A stretch of DNA of 64,000 nt from Brucella pseudintermedia (GTDB lineage: Bacteria; Pseudomonadota; Alphaproteobacteria; Rhizobiales; Rhizobiaceae): positions 1-64,000 of the forward strand of contig NZ_WBWE01000001.1 in NCBI RefSeq assembly GCF_008932435.1, in the 5' to 3' direction. Both the position numbers and the translations under genes were made by a program. The notes beneath the pieces were generated by a model, which worked only from the letters and a program-made list of their open reading frames with translations, was not told the DNA's origin and did not search any database. Positions 9,405 to 17,058 of this stretch are shown here, piece after piece. The first letter of the stretch is position 1; each line of letters begins with the position of its first letter.

Positions 9405-9820
9405 GTTTCTGTTCCCGGTTGATGCCGCATAAGGCGCTGTTGGCCCAGCGCCAGACAAAGATAAAGCAATTGCCAACGGATAGCACCAAGTCGAGGCGTC
9501 CTGTCAACAAGTGAGTGATGCAAATCGGAAATTCGCCTTGTCCTGAAGGCCGGAACGCCACACCAACGGGCCATCAGAAAGGAAAAACCTAACCAAGAGT
9601 TACACGAAGTAATATTTTGTTATATGCGAATATTCCGCGCTAAATGCCAAGTCATTTAACACCACATGCGCATCAATAGTTGCACTCGGCGATTAAAAAA
9701 CTTAAAAATTGGTAGCGAATTGCCGGACAGGTGATTTGCCCCTTGCAGCGAAATGACTGTCATTGCTCTGAAGTGACTATCATAACACGCTGATATTTCT
9801 GAATTTCTTTCCCGGCACAA
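9405..9820. other. intergenic stretch, no gene seen
   Basis: About 400 bases between the divergent lipoprotein genes. The middle (around 9590-9730) is noticeably richer in A and T than the flanks. No ribosome site with a credible frame was found; it should hold promoters for both flanking genes. Confidence 0.5.
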
Positions 9821-9950
9821 ACAGTCGGGAGCTGTGGGGACGATCAGCCACTGGACGTGACGTCAGCCTCGCACGGGAGAGCCGATCTCCCGAAACCAGG
9901 TAGGCCCGGAGAAATTCGGGGCGCCAAACTGGTCAGGGAAATCGAGCTGG
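9821..9950 (+). promoter_or_regulatory. candidate structured RNA leader before the M15-like lipoprotein gene
   Basis: Three interlocking inverted repeats are visible on the plus strand: a 7-bp stem pairing 9874-9880 with 9886-9892, a 6-bp stem pairing 9905-9910 with 9915-9920 around a GAAA loop, and ACCAG (9895-9899) facing CTGGT (9929-9933), which would enclose the second hairpin. The ribosome site of the gene at 9960 lies right after. It does not match any riboswitch class I can recall; it could be a leader or a small RNA. Confidence 0.3.
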
Positions 9951-9959
9951 AGCAGACTG

Positions 9960-11222
9960 TTGAAATTTGCACATTCTACACACCGGACCTCCGGCAGGTT
10001 TCTATCAGGCAGCGTGGCTTTGCTTGCGCTTCTTGTCACGTCCTGCACATCAACCGGGACGGGACTTGACGGCAAGCCGCTTCAGATGACCTCCGCCGCC
10101 GATGGCTCCGTCATTGCGGACACGCTGCAAAGCGCCGCTGACCAGACAGCCGCCGCAGAGGCGGCGACGGCCTCTTCCACGGAAGAGAAAAAAGCGGAAG
10201 CCAAGCCCGGTGAAACAAAGCCTGCTGTCGTGGCAGCGGCGACAAACACCAATAATAAAGAGCAGGCGAAGCCGGCCACAACTGCCGCGGCCACCGAGCA
10301 GCAGCCGACCGAGGTTGCCGCCCTCGCCCCGCAGCAACCGAAGAGCACATCGCTTTTTGGCATGTTCGGCGGCAGCAAGCCCGCAGCGCCGGAACCGGCT
10401 CAAGCTACGGAACAGCCAGCGGAAGCAGCATCTGCCGAAACTGCAAAGAAGCCCCAAGAACCGGCAAAGGAAGAAAAGAGGGCCGGGGCAGCCGAACCGC
10501 AGCAGACCGCGGCGGCAAAGCCTGCCGAGGCTGAAAAGCCGGTTCAGGTCGCTTCCCTGTTTGGTTCCACAAAGAGCGCTTACGCCTCGCCACAGCGCCC
10601 AACAGCCTCGCAAGGCAGCATCGCCCGGCTTTTCTCCGACGAATCGACCGGCGCACGCTCCGATAGAACGGAAAACAAGAAACTGGCCGTGGTGAAGCCG
10701 GTTTCGCCTTCCGCCAAGCATGATTACAATTATTCACTGCCGGGCGTGCGACCGAATGGCGGCATCGAGATCAAGCATCGCAACAGTCTCTATGACGATA
10801 GCGATATTGATGCGAACGAAGACGATGAATTTGCAAGCGTGACGCTTGCGTCAGCGCCGGGTCTTGCCCGCCTTGCGCCCAATGGCCTGAAAGTACAAAG
10901 AGAAACCGTGGATGTCGCCTGCCTCAAGCCGCAGCTCGTTTCCATGCTGAAAACCATGGAGCGTCATTTCCGCCGTCCGGTGATGGTGACTTCGGGCTAT
11001 CGCAGCCCCTCCTATAATCGCAAGGTCAACGGCGCCCGCAAATCGCTCCATATGATCTGCGCTGCGGCAGACATCCAGATCGATGGCGTTTCCAAATGGG
11101 AAATCGCCCGCTTCGCGCGCTCCATGCCGGGACGTGGCGGCGTCGGCACCTATTGCCACACGACTTCGGTTCACGTCGATGTTGGTCCGGAGCGCGACTG
11201 GAACTGGCGCTGCAAGGGCTGA
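9960..11222 (+). CDS. lipoprotein with C-terminal M15-type peptidase domain (DUF882/YcbK-like)
   Basis: A 420-residue protein with three parts: a lipoprotein signal ending VTSC at Cys29, a long Ala/Glu/Lys/Pro-rich low-complexity region (about 45-260) that may span the periplasm or bind peptidoglycan, and a C-terminal domain (about 310-420). That domain carries SLHMICAAAD (an SxH-x6-D zinc signature) and SVHVDVG, the ligand pattern of M15A muramoyl peptidases. I infer a cell-wall hydrolase or binding role. The start is a TTG: GGAG lies eight bases upstream and the signal peptide begins there. A terminator follows the stop. Confidence 0.8.
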   Translation: MKFAHSTHRTSGRFLSGSVALLALLVTSCTSTGTGLDGKPLQMTSAADGSVIADTLQSAADQTAAAEAATASSTEEKKAEAKPGETKPAVVAAATNTNNKEQAKPATTAAATEQQPTEVAALAPQQPKSTSLFGMFGGSKPAAPEPAQATEQPAEAASAETAKKPQEPAKEEKRAGAAEPQQTAAAKPAEAEKPVQVASLFGSTKSAYASPQRPTASQGSIARLFSDESTGARSDRTENKKLAVVKPVSPSAKHDYNYSLPGVRPNGGIEIKHRNSLYDDSDIDANEDDEFASVTLASAPGLARLAPNGLKVQRETVDVACLKPQLVSMLKTMERHFRRPVMVTSGYRSPSYNRKVNGARKSLHMICAAADIQIDGVSKWEIARFARSMPGRGGVGTYCHTTSVHVDVGPERDWNWRCKG

Positions 11223-11246
11223 GAAGCACCCCTCACCGAACACCGG

Positions 11247-11275
11247 AAGCCGGATCGCATGATCCGGCTTTTCTT
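11247..11275 (+). terminator. rho-independent terminator
   Basis: A 10-bp perfect stem (11247-11256 with 11261-11270) with a GCAT loop is followed by a T-rich run, 24 bases past the stop of the M15-like gene. Confidence 0.85.
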
Positions 11276-11373
11276 TTGCCTTTATTTTTCAAGGAAGTAA
11301 CGAAATCGATCGGGGAAGTTTTCCCCATTTTTGCAGTACATTCGATTTTTTTCAGAAAAGTGTTTTTTGGGGC

Positions 11374-11402
11374 TTGCGAGTCAGAACCTTCCTCAATATA
11401 AG
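11374..11402 (+). promoter_or_regulatory. promoter of first tRNA-Glu
   Basis: TTGCGA, a 17-base spacer and TATAAG end 20 bases before the tRNA. The same arrangement precedes the second copy, which supports it. Confidence 0.7.
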
Positions 11403-11422
11403 CCCACTCACACCAGCAACGG

Positions 11423-11497
11423 GCGCCCATCGTCTAGCGGTTAGGACGCCGCCCTTTCACGGCGGAAACAGGGGTTCGATTCCCCTTGGGCGTACCA
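11423..11497 (+). tRNA. tRNA-Glu (anticodon UUC), first copy
   Basis: A 75-base cloverleaf including an encoded CCA. The acceptor arm GCGCCCA pairs with TGGGCGT (with a G-U first pair), the anticodon loop is CTTTCAC giving UUC, and the T arm is GGGGTTCGATTCCCC. Eight-base arms at 11412-11419 and 11498-11505 bracket the gene and can pair, and a T run follows, so the flanks probably form both an extended precursor stem and the terminator. Confidence 0.97.
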
Positions 11498-11596
11498 TTG
11501 CTGGTTTTTCTTTTCCCTTACAATTCAATATGTTAGCGCTGGGCGCAAGCTGTTTTGCGCTGTTTGAACTTATTCACAGACAGGTGAAAAAGGGGC

Positions 11597-11625
11597 TTGC
11601 ATGTCGGAAATTTCCTGACTATAAG
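11597..11625 (+). promoter_or_regulatory. promoter of second tRNA-Glu
   Basis: TTGCAT, a 17-base spacer and TATAAG end 19 bases before the second tRNA; it closely matches the promoter of the first copy. Confidence 0.7.
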
Positions 11626-11644
11626 CGCCCCACACCAGCAACGG

Positions 11645-11719
11645 GCGCCCATCGTCTAGCGGTTAGGACGCCGCCCTTTCACGGCGGAAACAGGGGTTCG
11701 ATTCCCCTTGGGCGTACCA
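11645..11719 (+). tRNA. tRNA-Glu (anticodon UUC), second copy
   Basis: Identical in its 75 bases to the copy 222 bases upstream. Leader and trailer arms (11634-11641 and 11720-11727) and the T run are repeated as well, so the whole transcription unit was duplicated while the interior spacer diverged. Confidence 0.97.
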
Positions 11720-11818
11720 TTGCTGGTTTTTCTTTTCCTTAGAATTGACGCAAATATTACTGGCTGAACTGCCAGGATGTTGCTACGCGCCGGACTGTAA
11801 CCTTCCTGAAAGGACAGC

Positions 11819-12106
11819 ATGATGCCGAAAGCAACAGCAATCGTTTCCACCGCCCATGCCAGCCGCTACCTGCAGCAGCTCTGCAAGCATTGGGCGCACA
11901 AATTCACGGTAGAATTCACTCCTGAACACGGCACGATCGATCTCGGCGAGAACCGTCTCGTGATTCTCGATGCCGATGCTGAAAAACTGACCGCGACCGT
12001 GGAAACCTCGGAAGAAAACCTCCCCCGTCTTCAAGAGGTGGTGGCAAGCCATGTCGTCCGCTTCGCTTTTCGCGAGGAACTCGTCTTCGACTGGGTGAAA
12101 AACTAG
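11819..12106 (+). CDS. stand-alone DUF2218 protein
   Basis: A 95-residue soluble protein matching the DUF2218 pattern: alternating beta and helix, an N-terminal ATA-V-T--A-RYL-QLCKHW segment, and a C-terminal HVVRFAFREEL segment. An AGGA ribosome site lies just upstream of the ATG. The function of DUF2218 is unknown. A recognisable DUF2218 region also forms the N-terminus of the siderophore-interacting protein encoded at 22523-23620, hinting at a link to iron or flavin reduction; this link is inference. Confidence 0.85.
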   Translation: MMPKATAIVSTAHASRYLQQLCKHWAHKFTVEFTPEHGTIDLGENRLVILDADAEKLTATVETSEENLPRLQEVVASHVVRFAFREELVFDWVKN

Positions 12107-12243
12107 CAAGATCCGGCGGCGTTTACCCTATCCGTAAAATGCCCGCAAATTGCCCGGAATAGCCATTATCGCATCACAATCCGGGCAAATTCTCCCGTGA
12201 AATTCCTCCCAGTTTCAAATGATTGATTTGATGGGGAAGAATA

Positions 12244-12357
12244 ATGACAAGCGAAACAAGAACCACCCTCACCTTTCTCGGTGCCGGTCTCGTTGCTGCG
12301 GCAATGGTACTGGGTGCGGATATGAGCTGGGCCGACGTTCTCAAGGCCTTGTTCTGA
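12244..12357 (+). CDS. possible 37-residue single-span membrane peptide
   Basis: A short frame with GGGGAAG a few bases upstream of its ATG. The product has a polar N-terminus (MTSETRTT), one hydrophobic stretch of about 20 residues rich in Ala, Gly, Leu and Val, and a short C-terminal tail. Composition and ribosome site make it plausible, but I recognise no family and it lies alone in a 333-base gap (12107-12439). Nothing else was found in that gap. Confidence 0.4.
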   Translation: MTSETRTTLTFLGAGLVAAAMVLGADMSWADVLKALF

Positions 12358-12439
12358 CCCCGGCCCCGTCTATCCGCTATTTCGGCGAGGCTGGCAGAAA
12401 AGCCTTTCGCATGCGCGCCGAACTGCTCTACATCGGCGC

Positions 12440-13138
12440 ATGATTTTTCAAACTCCTCTGGTTACCGGCAGGCTGGAACGCCGCTACAAAAGATTTCTCG
12501 CCGACGTCACGCTTGATGACGGGCGGTTCATCACGGCGTCCGTGCCCAACACCGGCTCGATGCTCGGATTGACCGCTCCGGGTTCCCGCGTCTGGCTGAG
12601 TGTTTCGGATGCCCCTCACCGCAAATATCCCCACACGCTGCAAATCGTCGAAGCGGATAATACGCTGGTCGGCGTGAATACCGCCTTGCCCAACAGAATC
12701 GCCGAGGAAGCGATCCTCAACGGTCTCATTCCCGACCTCGCGGGATATGCCAGCCTCAAGCGCGAGCAGAAATATGGCCGCAATTCGCGCATTGATCTTC
12801 TGCTCGATGACGGTCCGCGCCAGCGCGCCTATGTCGAGGTCAAGAATGTGCATTTCATCCGGACACTCGGACTGGCGGAGTTTCCCGATACGGTGACGGC
12901 GCGCGGCGCAAAACACCTCGACGAGCTGGTCGACGTGGTTGCCGCTGGTCATCGTGGCGTGATGCTGTTTATTATCCAGCGAAACGATTGCAGCAGATTC
13001 AGTATTTCCGGCGATCTCGACCCCACTTACGCACGCGCTTTTGAACACGCGCTTGCAAACGGGGTTGAGGCCTGGGCCGTTCGGTGCCACATAACGGATA
13101 GCAGCATTGACGCCACCGGGCTGGTGCCAATCGAGTAA
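12440..13138 (+). CDS. sfsA: sugar fermentation stimulation protein SfsA
   Basis: A 232-residue protein with the SfsA features: an N-terminal OB-like part with VPNTGSM near 35, and a C-terminal nuclease-like part with RIDLLLDD near 125, AYVEVKNV near 137, and [12 protein letters not shown]. The SfsA role is poorly defined; it was first seen as affecting maltose use in E. coli, and the fold suggests nucleic-acid binding or cutting. Its TAA stop abuts the ATG of map, and the two are probably co-transcribed. Confidence 0.93.
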   Translation: MIFQTPLVTGRLERRYKRFLADVTLDDGRFITASVPNTGSMLGLTAPGSRVWLSVSDAPHRKYPHTLQIVEADNTLVGVNTALPNRIAEEAILNGLIPDLAGYASLKREQKYGRNSRIDLLLDDGPRQRAYVEVKNVHFIRTLGLAEFPDTVTARGAKHLDELVDVVAAGHRGVMLFIIQRNDCSRFSISGDLDPTYARAFEHALANGVEAWAVRCHITDSSIDATGLVPIE

Positions 13139-13984
13139 ATGAGACGGATCGAAGTGATGGTAACCTATATCGAAGCGACAAGCGCACCCATGAAATATAC
13201 GGGCCAGATCAGGCTCTATGGCCCCGAAGCCTTCGAGGGGATGCGCACGGTCTGCAATCTGACGGCGCGCTGTCTCGATGCGCTCAACGATATCGTCAAG
13301 CCCGGTGTGACCACCAACGAGATCGACCGCTTCGTGTTCGAATTTGGCATGGATCACGGCGCGTTTCCGGCAACGCTGAACTATCGCGGCTATACGAAAT
13401 CGACCTGCACGTCGATCAATCACGTCGTCTGCCACGGCATCCCGAACGACAAGCCGCTGCGCGAGGGCGATATCGTCAATATTGACGTGACCTATCTTCT
13501 CGATGGCTGGCATGGCGATTCCAGCCGCATGTATGCGGTAGGCGGCATCAAGCGCGCTGCCGAGCGGCTGCTGGAAGTCACCTATGAAAGCCTTTTGCGC
13601 GGGATCGCGGCCGTCAAGCCGGGCGCCAAGACCGGCGCAATCGGCGCAGCGATCCAGACCTATGCCGAAGGCGAGCGCTGCTCTGTCGTGCGCGATTTCT
13701 GCGGCCACGGTGTCGGGCAGCTTTTTCACGATGCGCCGAATATCCTTCATTACGGCACGCCGAATGAAGGCGTGGAAATCAAGGAAGGCATGATCTTCAC
13801 CATCGAGCCGATGATCAATCTCGGCAAGCCGCATGTGAAGGTTCTCGCCGATGGCTGGACGGCGGTTACACGAGATCGGTCGCTGACGGCGCAATATGAA
13901 CACACGGTCGGCGTTACGAAAGACGGCTGCGAGATATTCACACTCTCTCCAGCCAATGTCTTCGGACCGCCTTCCATGAGATAA
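13139..13984 (+). CDS. map: methionine aminopeptidase, type I
   Basis: Removes N-terminal methionine from nascent proteins. The five metal ligands of the family are visible: Asp in NIDVT, Asp in HGDSS, His in GHGVG, Glu in TIEPM and Glu in QYEHT. The first ATG directly follows the sfsA stop (281 residues); the in-frame ATG at 13157 (MVTYIEAT) is an equally plausible start. No zinc-finger extension is present, as expected for bacterial type I enzymes. radC follows after 59 bases. Confidence 0.94.
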   Translation: MRRIEVMVTYIEATSAPMKYTGQIRLYGPEAFEGMRTVCNLTARCLDALNDIVKPGVTTNEIDRFVFEFGMDHGAFPATLNYRGYTKSTCTSINHVVCHGIPNDKPLREGDIVNIDVTYLLDGWHGDSSRMYAVGGIKRAAERLLEVTYESLLRGIAAVKPGAKTGAIGAAIQTYAEGERCSVVRDFCGHGVGQLFHDAPNILHYGTPNEGVEIKEGMIFTIEPMINLGKPHVKVLADGWTAVTRDRSLTAQYEHTVGVTKDGCEIFTLSPANVFGPPSMR

Positions 13985-14043
13985 TGTCGAAGTGATATTG
14001 TCCCGATAATTGTCTGGTCTGTTTTTGCGGGGGTTTAAACAGG

Positions 14044-14793
14044 ATGGCAAAGAGCAGGAACGAGCCGGGTAATGCGCAATTGCCCGGCTTCAGCGATACG
14101 CTGCAATTAGCGCCCAAAATCGACAAGCCGCATTACGCCGGTCATCGTGATCGCCTCAAACAGCGTTTCAGGGAAACGCCCGATGCATTGGCGGATTATG
14201 AATTGCTCGAAATGCTGCTGTTTCGTGCCATTCGCCGCGCTGACACCAAGCCGCTCGCCAAGGCGCTTCTGACCCGGTTCGGCTCGATTGCCGAGGTGCT
14301 GGCCGCGCCCGAAAAGCTGATCGCTGAAGTGCCCGGTGCTGGCCCCACTGTCGCGCATGAACTCAAGCTTGTGGAAGCCATCGCCAAGCGAAGCGCGCGA
14401 AGCGCGGTCATGGAGCGCGAAGTGCTTGGCTCATGGAACCAGGTCATCGAATATTGCACCACCGCCATGGCATACGAGACCCGCGAGCAGTTCCGCATCC
14501 TATTCCTCGACAAGAAGAACAGGATGATTGCCGATGAAGTGCAGCAGACCGGCACGGTCGACCACACGCCGGTCTATCCGCGCGAGGTGGTCAAACGCGC
14601 GCTGGAACTTTCTGCCACGGCCATTATTTTGGTCCACAACCACCCATCAGGCGATCCGACTCCATCGCGCGCCGATATCGACATGACCCGACAGCTCGTC
14701 AATGCCGCCAAGGCGCTCAACATCGCCGTGCACGACCATGTCATCGTCGGGAAGCACGGCCATGCCAGCTTCCGCGGGCTGGGATTGATCTGA
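14044..14793 (+). CDS. radC: RadC family protein (JAB/MPN domain)
   Basis: A 249-residue protein with an N-terminal helix-hairpin-helix-like part and a C-terminal JAMM metal motif ([14 protein letters not shown], about 200-213). The family is named for a supposed DNA-repair role in E. coli that was later withdrawn; the true function is unresolved, although the JAMM fold suggests a metal-dependent hydrolase. It follows map on the same strand with a short gap. Confidence 0.92.
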   Translation: MAKSRNEPGNAQLPGFSDTLQLAPKIDKPHYAGHRDRLKQRFRETPDALADYELLEMLLFRAIRRADTKPLAKALLTRFGSIAEVLAAPEKLIAEVPGAGPTVAHELKLVEAIAKRSARSAVMEREVLGSWNQVIEYCTTAMAYETREQFRILFLDKKNRMIADEVQQTGTVDHTPVYPREVVKRALELSATAIILVHNHPSGDPTPSRADIDMTRQLVNAAKALNIAVHDHVIVGKHGHASFRGLGLI

Positions 14794-14960
14794 CAAAACT
14801 CCGGCGTCACGCAGTTACCGATTGTTAAGCATAGCGCAAGGAATGATTGCGCAATGCATGGAAATCGCTCGAATTTTCTTAAATTTGGACACAATCAGAG
14901 GTGAGACGAAAGCCAGACCGAAGGCAAGACCTTTCGATGGCAATAATGAATTCAGGCATG

Positions 14961-14988
14961 TTTCCCGCCAGCGTTTCCGGACGGGAAA
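14961..14988 (+). promoter_or_regulatory. leader hairpin next to the outer-membrane protein ribosome site
   Basis: TTTCCCG at 14961-14967 pairs with CGGGAAA at 14982-14988. The ribosome site GGAG (14992-14995) begins four bases later, so folding could affect translation or mRNA stability of the outer-membrane protein. Inference only. Confidence 0.3.
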
Positions 14989-15001
14989 ATCGGAGTAAAA
15001 A

Positions 15002-15640
15002 ATGTTGAAGCGTTCTATCACCGCAGTGGCGCTTGGCGCCGCAATCGTTGCTTTTGCAGGTCAGGCTTTCGCCGCCGACATGATGGGAGCAACGGACTAT
15101 TCCTATAACGATCCGGTTGCCAGCGGCCCGCATGACTGGTCGGGCAACTATATCGGCGCACAGATCGGCGCTTCATCGTCCAAGATCCCCGGCCCTTTCA
15201 CCAACCGCACGGGCGCTCTGGGCGGCGTCGTCGTAGGCAAGAACATGCAGAGCGGCAATGTGGTGTTCGGCGCGGAACTCGAAGGCAATTTCGCCGAGGC
15301 GGAGCATCGCATTGGCCATGGCGGCAGCCTCCAGCAGTCGTGGAACGGCAATGCCAAGGGCAAGGTCGGCTATGCTTTCGACAAGACGCTGGTTTATGGC
15401 ACGGCGGGCTACGGCGTGACGCGCTTCAAGGCAAAGGACAACACCACTTCCGCTCCGGGCTGGGAAGGCGGCGCGCTGATCGGCGCCGGTGTGGAGCAAG
15501 CGCTGAGCGGCCCGCTCTCGGTCAAGGCCGAGTATGACTTCCAGCGCTTCGGCGACGTGAAGTCCCGCGTCAATGGCGTGGAGCAGCGCAACAACCTGAA
15601 GAACCATTCGATCAAGGCGGGCCTGAACTACAAGTTCTAG
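15002..15640 (+). CDS. outer-membrane beta-barrel protein, Omp25/Omp31-like
   Basis: A 212-residue protein with a cleavable signal (cut after AFA, residue 24) and an eight-stranded-barrel pattern of alternating residues. The strand DWSGNYIGAQIG near the start of the mature protein and a C-terminal GLNYKF with terminal Phe are the usual insertion signal for the BAM machinery. The pattern matches the alphaproteobacterial Omp25/Omp31 porin-like family. It differs enough from classical Omp25 that I give no paralog name. A terminator follows. Confidence 0.85.
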   Translation: MLKRSITAVALGAAIVAFAGQAFAADMMGATDYSYNDPVASGPHDWSGNYIGAQIGASSSKIPGPFTNRTGALGGVVVGKNMQSGNVVFGAELEGNFAEAEHRIGHGGSLQQSWNGNAKGKVGYAFDKTLVYGTAGYGVTRFKAKDNTTSAPGWEGGALIGAGVEQALSGPLSVKAEYDFQRFGDVKSRVNGVEQRNNLKNHSIKAGLNYKF

Positions 15641-15688
15641 ACCGACACTTCATTCTGTTTTCGCATCAAGCAATTCGGCTTTTGCACA

Positions 15689-15717
15689 AAGGGCTGCGCT
15701 TTACCGCGCAGCCCTTT
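15689..15717 (+). terminator. rho-independent terminator after the outer-membrane protein gene
   Basis: A 9-bp stem (15691-15699 with 15706-15714) followed by TTT, about 50 bases past the stop. The remaining gap to 15947 shows no gene. Confidence 0.8.
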
Positions 15718-15770
15718 CGTTTTGCATAAATTTATCTTCATTTCGCAGTCTGGCCACGTCATTCGATGGC

Positions 15771-15801
15771 TTGACTCCGACAGGCACTCACCGCTTATAA
15801 A
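15771..15801 (+). promoter_or_regulatory. candidate promoter of the dipeptide operon
   Basis: TTGACT and TATAAA separated by 19 bases, about 150 bases upstream of the dipeptidase ATG. The spacer is longer than the usual 17, so this is tentative. Confidence 0.35.
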
Positions 15802-15947
15802 TTGATAGTGGAAATGCGGGGAACAATGACTGGAAAGCTCAACCACCATATCGGGAGGTTATCTTACCTTGCCGTGTTGTCCCCTTGCGCCTGAACACAT
15901 GAATATGTGGCTCTGCTCCGGCAGGCCATGCAGGCAGGAATGAGAGA

Positions 15948-17003
15948 ATGCAGCGCGTTTTTGACGGACATAACGATGTCCTTCTGCGGCTTTGGGAAAA
16001 TGCCCGCAAAGGCGAAGACCCCATCAAGGAATTCATCGGCGGAACGGATGTCGGCCATATCGATGCCCCCCGCTCGCGCAAGGGCGGCCTGGCGGGCGGT
16101 ATTTGTGCTATCTATGTGCCCTCCGGCGAGCATATCGAACTGGGCAAGCCAGACGCCAATGGCCATTACGAAACGCCGCTTTCGCCACCGCTGGAACGCA
16201 GCCCCTCCCTCGACATCGCTCTCGATATGGCCGCCATTGCCCTCAAGCTGGAAGCGGCTGGCGGCTGGAAGCTCTGCCGCAATGGACGCGAGCTCGACGA
16301 GACGCTGAACAGCGACACATTTGCCGCCGTGCTGCACATGGAAGGCTGCGAAGCCATCGATGAAGATCTTGCAGCACTTGAAGTGTTTTACGCCGCAGGC
16401 CTGCGCTCGCTTGGACCCGTCTGGAGCCGCAACAATATTTTCGCACACGGTGTTCCGTTTGCCTATCCGATGAGCCCAGATACCGGCCCCGGCCTGACTG
16501 AGACAGGCAAGCGTCTCGTCAAGGCATGCAATGCCAAGGGTATTCTGATCGACCTTGCGCATATCACCGAAAAAGGCTTCTGGGATGTGGCGAAACTGAG
16601 CGATCAGCCGCTGGTCGCCAGCCACTCCAACGCTCATGCCCTCACCCCCGTGGCCCGCAACCTGACCGACCGCCAGCTTGATGCGATCCGCGAGAGCAAG
16701 GGCCTTGCCGGACTGAACTACGCAACGACCATGCTGCGCGCCGATGCCAAGGAAGACGCCGACACGCCGCTTTCCGATGTGGTGCGCCACGTGGATTACA
16801 TGGTTGAACGCATGGGCATCGATTGTGTGGCGCTTGGTTCGGACTATGACGGCGCAACAATCCCTGCCGAAATCGGCGATGCAGCAGGCACGCAGAACCT
16901 TGTCATAGCCTTGCAAAAGGCCGGATATAACGACGAGGAACTGGCAAAGCTTTGCCGGGGCAACTGGATCAGGGTTCTGAAACAGGCATGGCATGAAGCC
17001 TGA
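15948..17003 (+). CDS. membrane dipeptidase, peptidase family M19
   Basis: A 351-residue zinc dipeptidase. The N-terminal DGHND carries the HxD metal ligands; a catalytic Glu lies in MEGCEAI near 130, and conserved histidines appear in IDLAH and VASHSNAH. The C-terminal GSDYDG is also typical. No signal peptide is present, so it is cytoplasmic and would split dipeptides brought in by the transporter encoded immediately downstream. The predicted binding protein starts 55 bases after the stop. The family also includes enzymes acting on D-amino-acid dipeptides, so substrate chirality is open. Confidence 0.9.
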   Translation: MQRVFDGHNDVLLRLWENARKGEDPIKEFIGGTDVGHIDAPRSRKGGLAGGICAIYVPSGEHIELGKPDANGHYETPLSPPLERSPSLDIALDMAAIALKLEAAGGWKLCRNGRELDETLNSDTFAAVLHMEGCEAIDEDLAALEVFYAAGLRSLGPVWSRNNIFAHGVPFAYPMSPDTGPGLTETGKRLVKACNAKGILIDLAHITEKGFWDVAKLSDQPLVASHSNAHALTPVARNLTDRQLDAIRESKGLAGLNYATTMLRADAKEDADTPLSDVVRHVDYMVERMGIDCVALGSDYDGATIPAEIGDAAGTQNLVIALQKAGYNDEELAKLCRGNWIRVLKQAWHEA

Positions 17004-17058
17004 CATGCAGATACAATCGAACAAAATCCCAACAAAAATACAGAAAGGGAACTCTACC

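Noticed and set aside
9821-9950. The leader before the M15-like lipoprotein tested by eye as a cobalamin or glycine riboswitch because of GCCACTG and GGGAGA segments.
   Set aside because: The B12 box and the ordered core elements are absent, and the paired glycine aptamer pattern is not met.
11423-11719. The repeated block around 11.4-11.7 kb considered as a repeat array.
   Set aside because: It is explained by two tRNA-Glu transcription units; there are only two copies and no CRISPR-like spacing.
12428-14050. A 540-codon open frame on the minus strand opposite sfsA and map.
   Set aside because: It lies antisense to two clearly conserved genes and its translation, rich in His, Arg and Ile, has no recognisable motif; it is a by-product of high-GC codon use.
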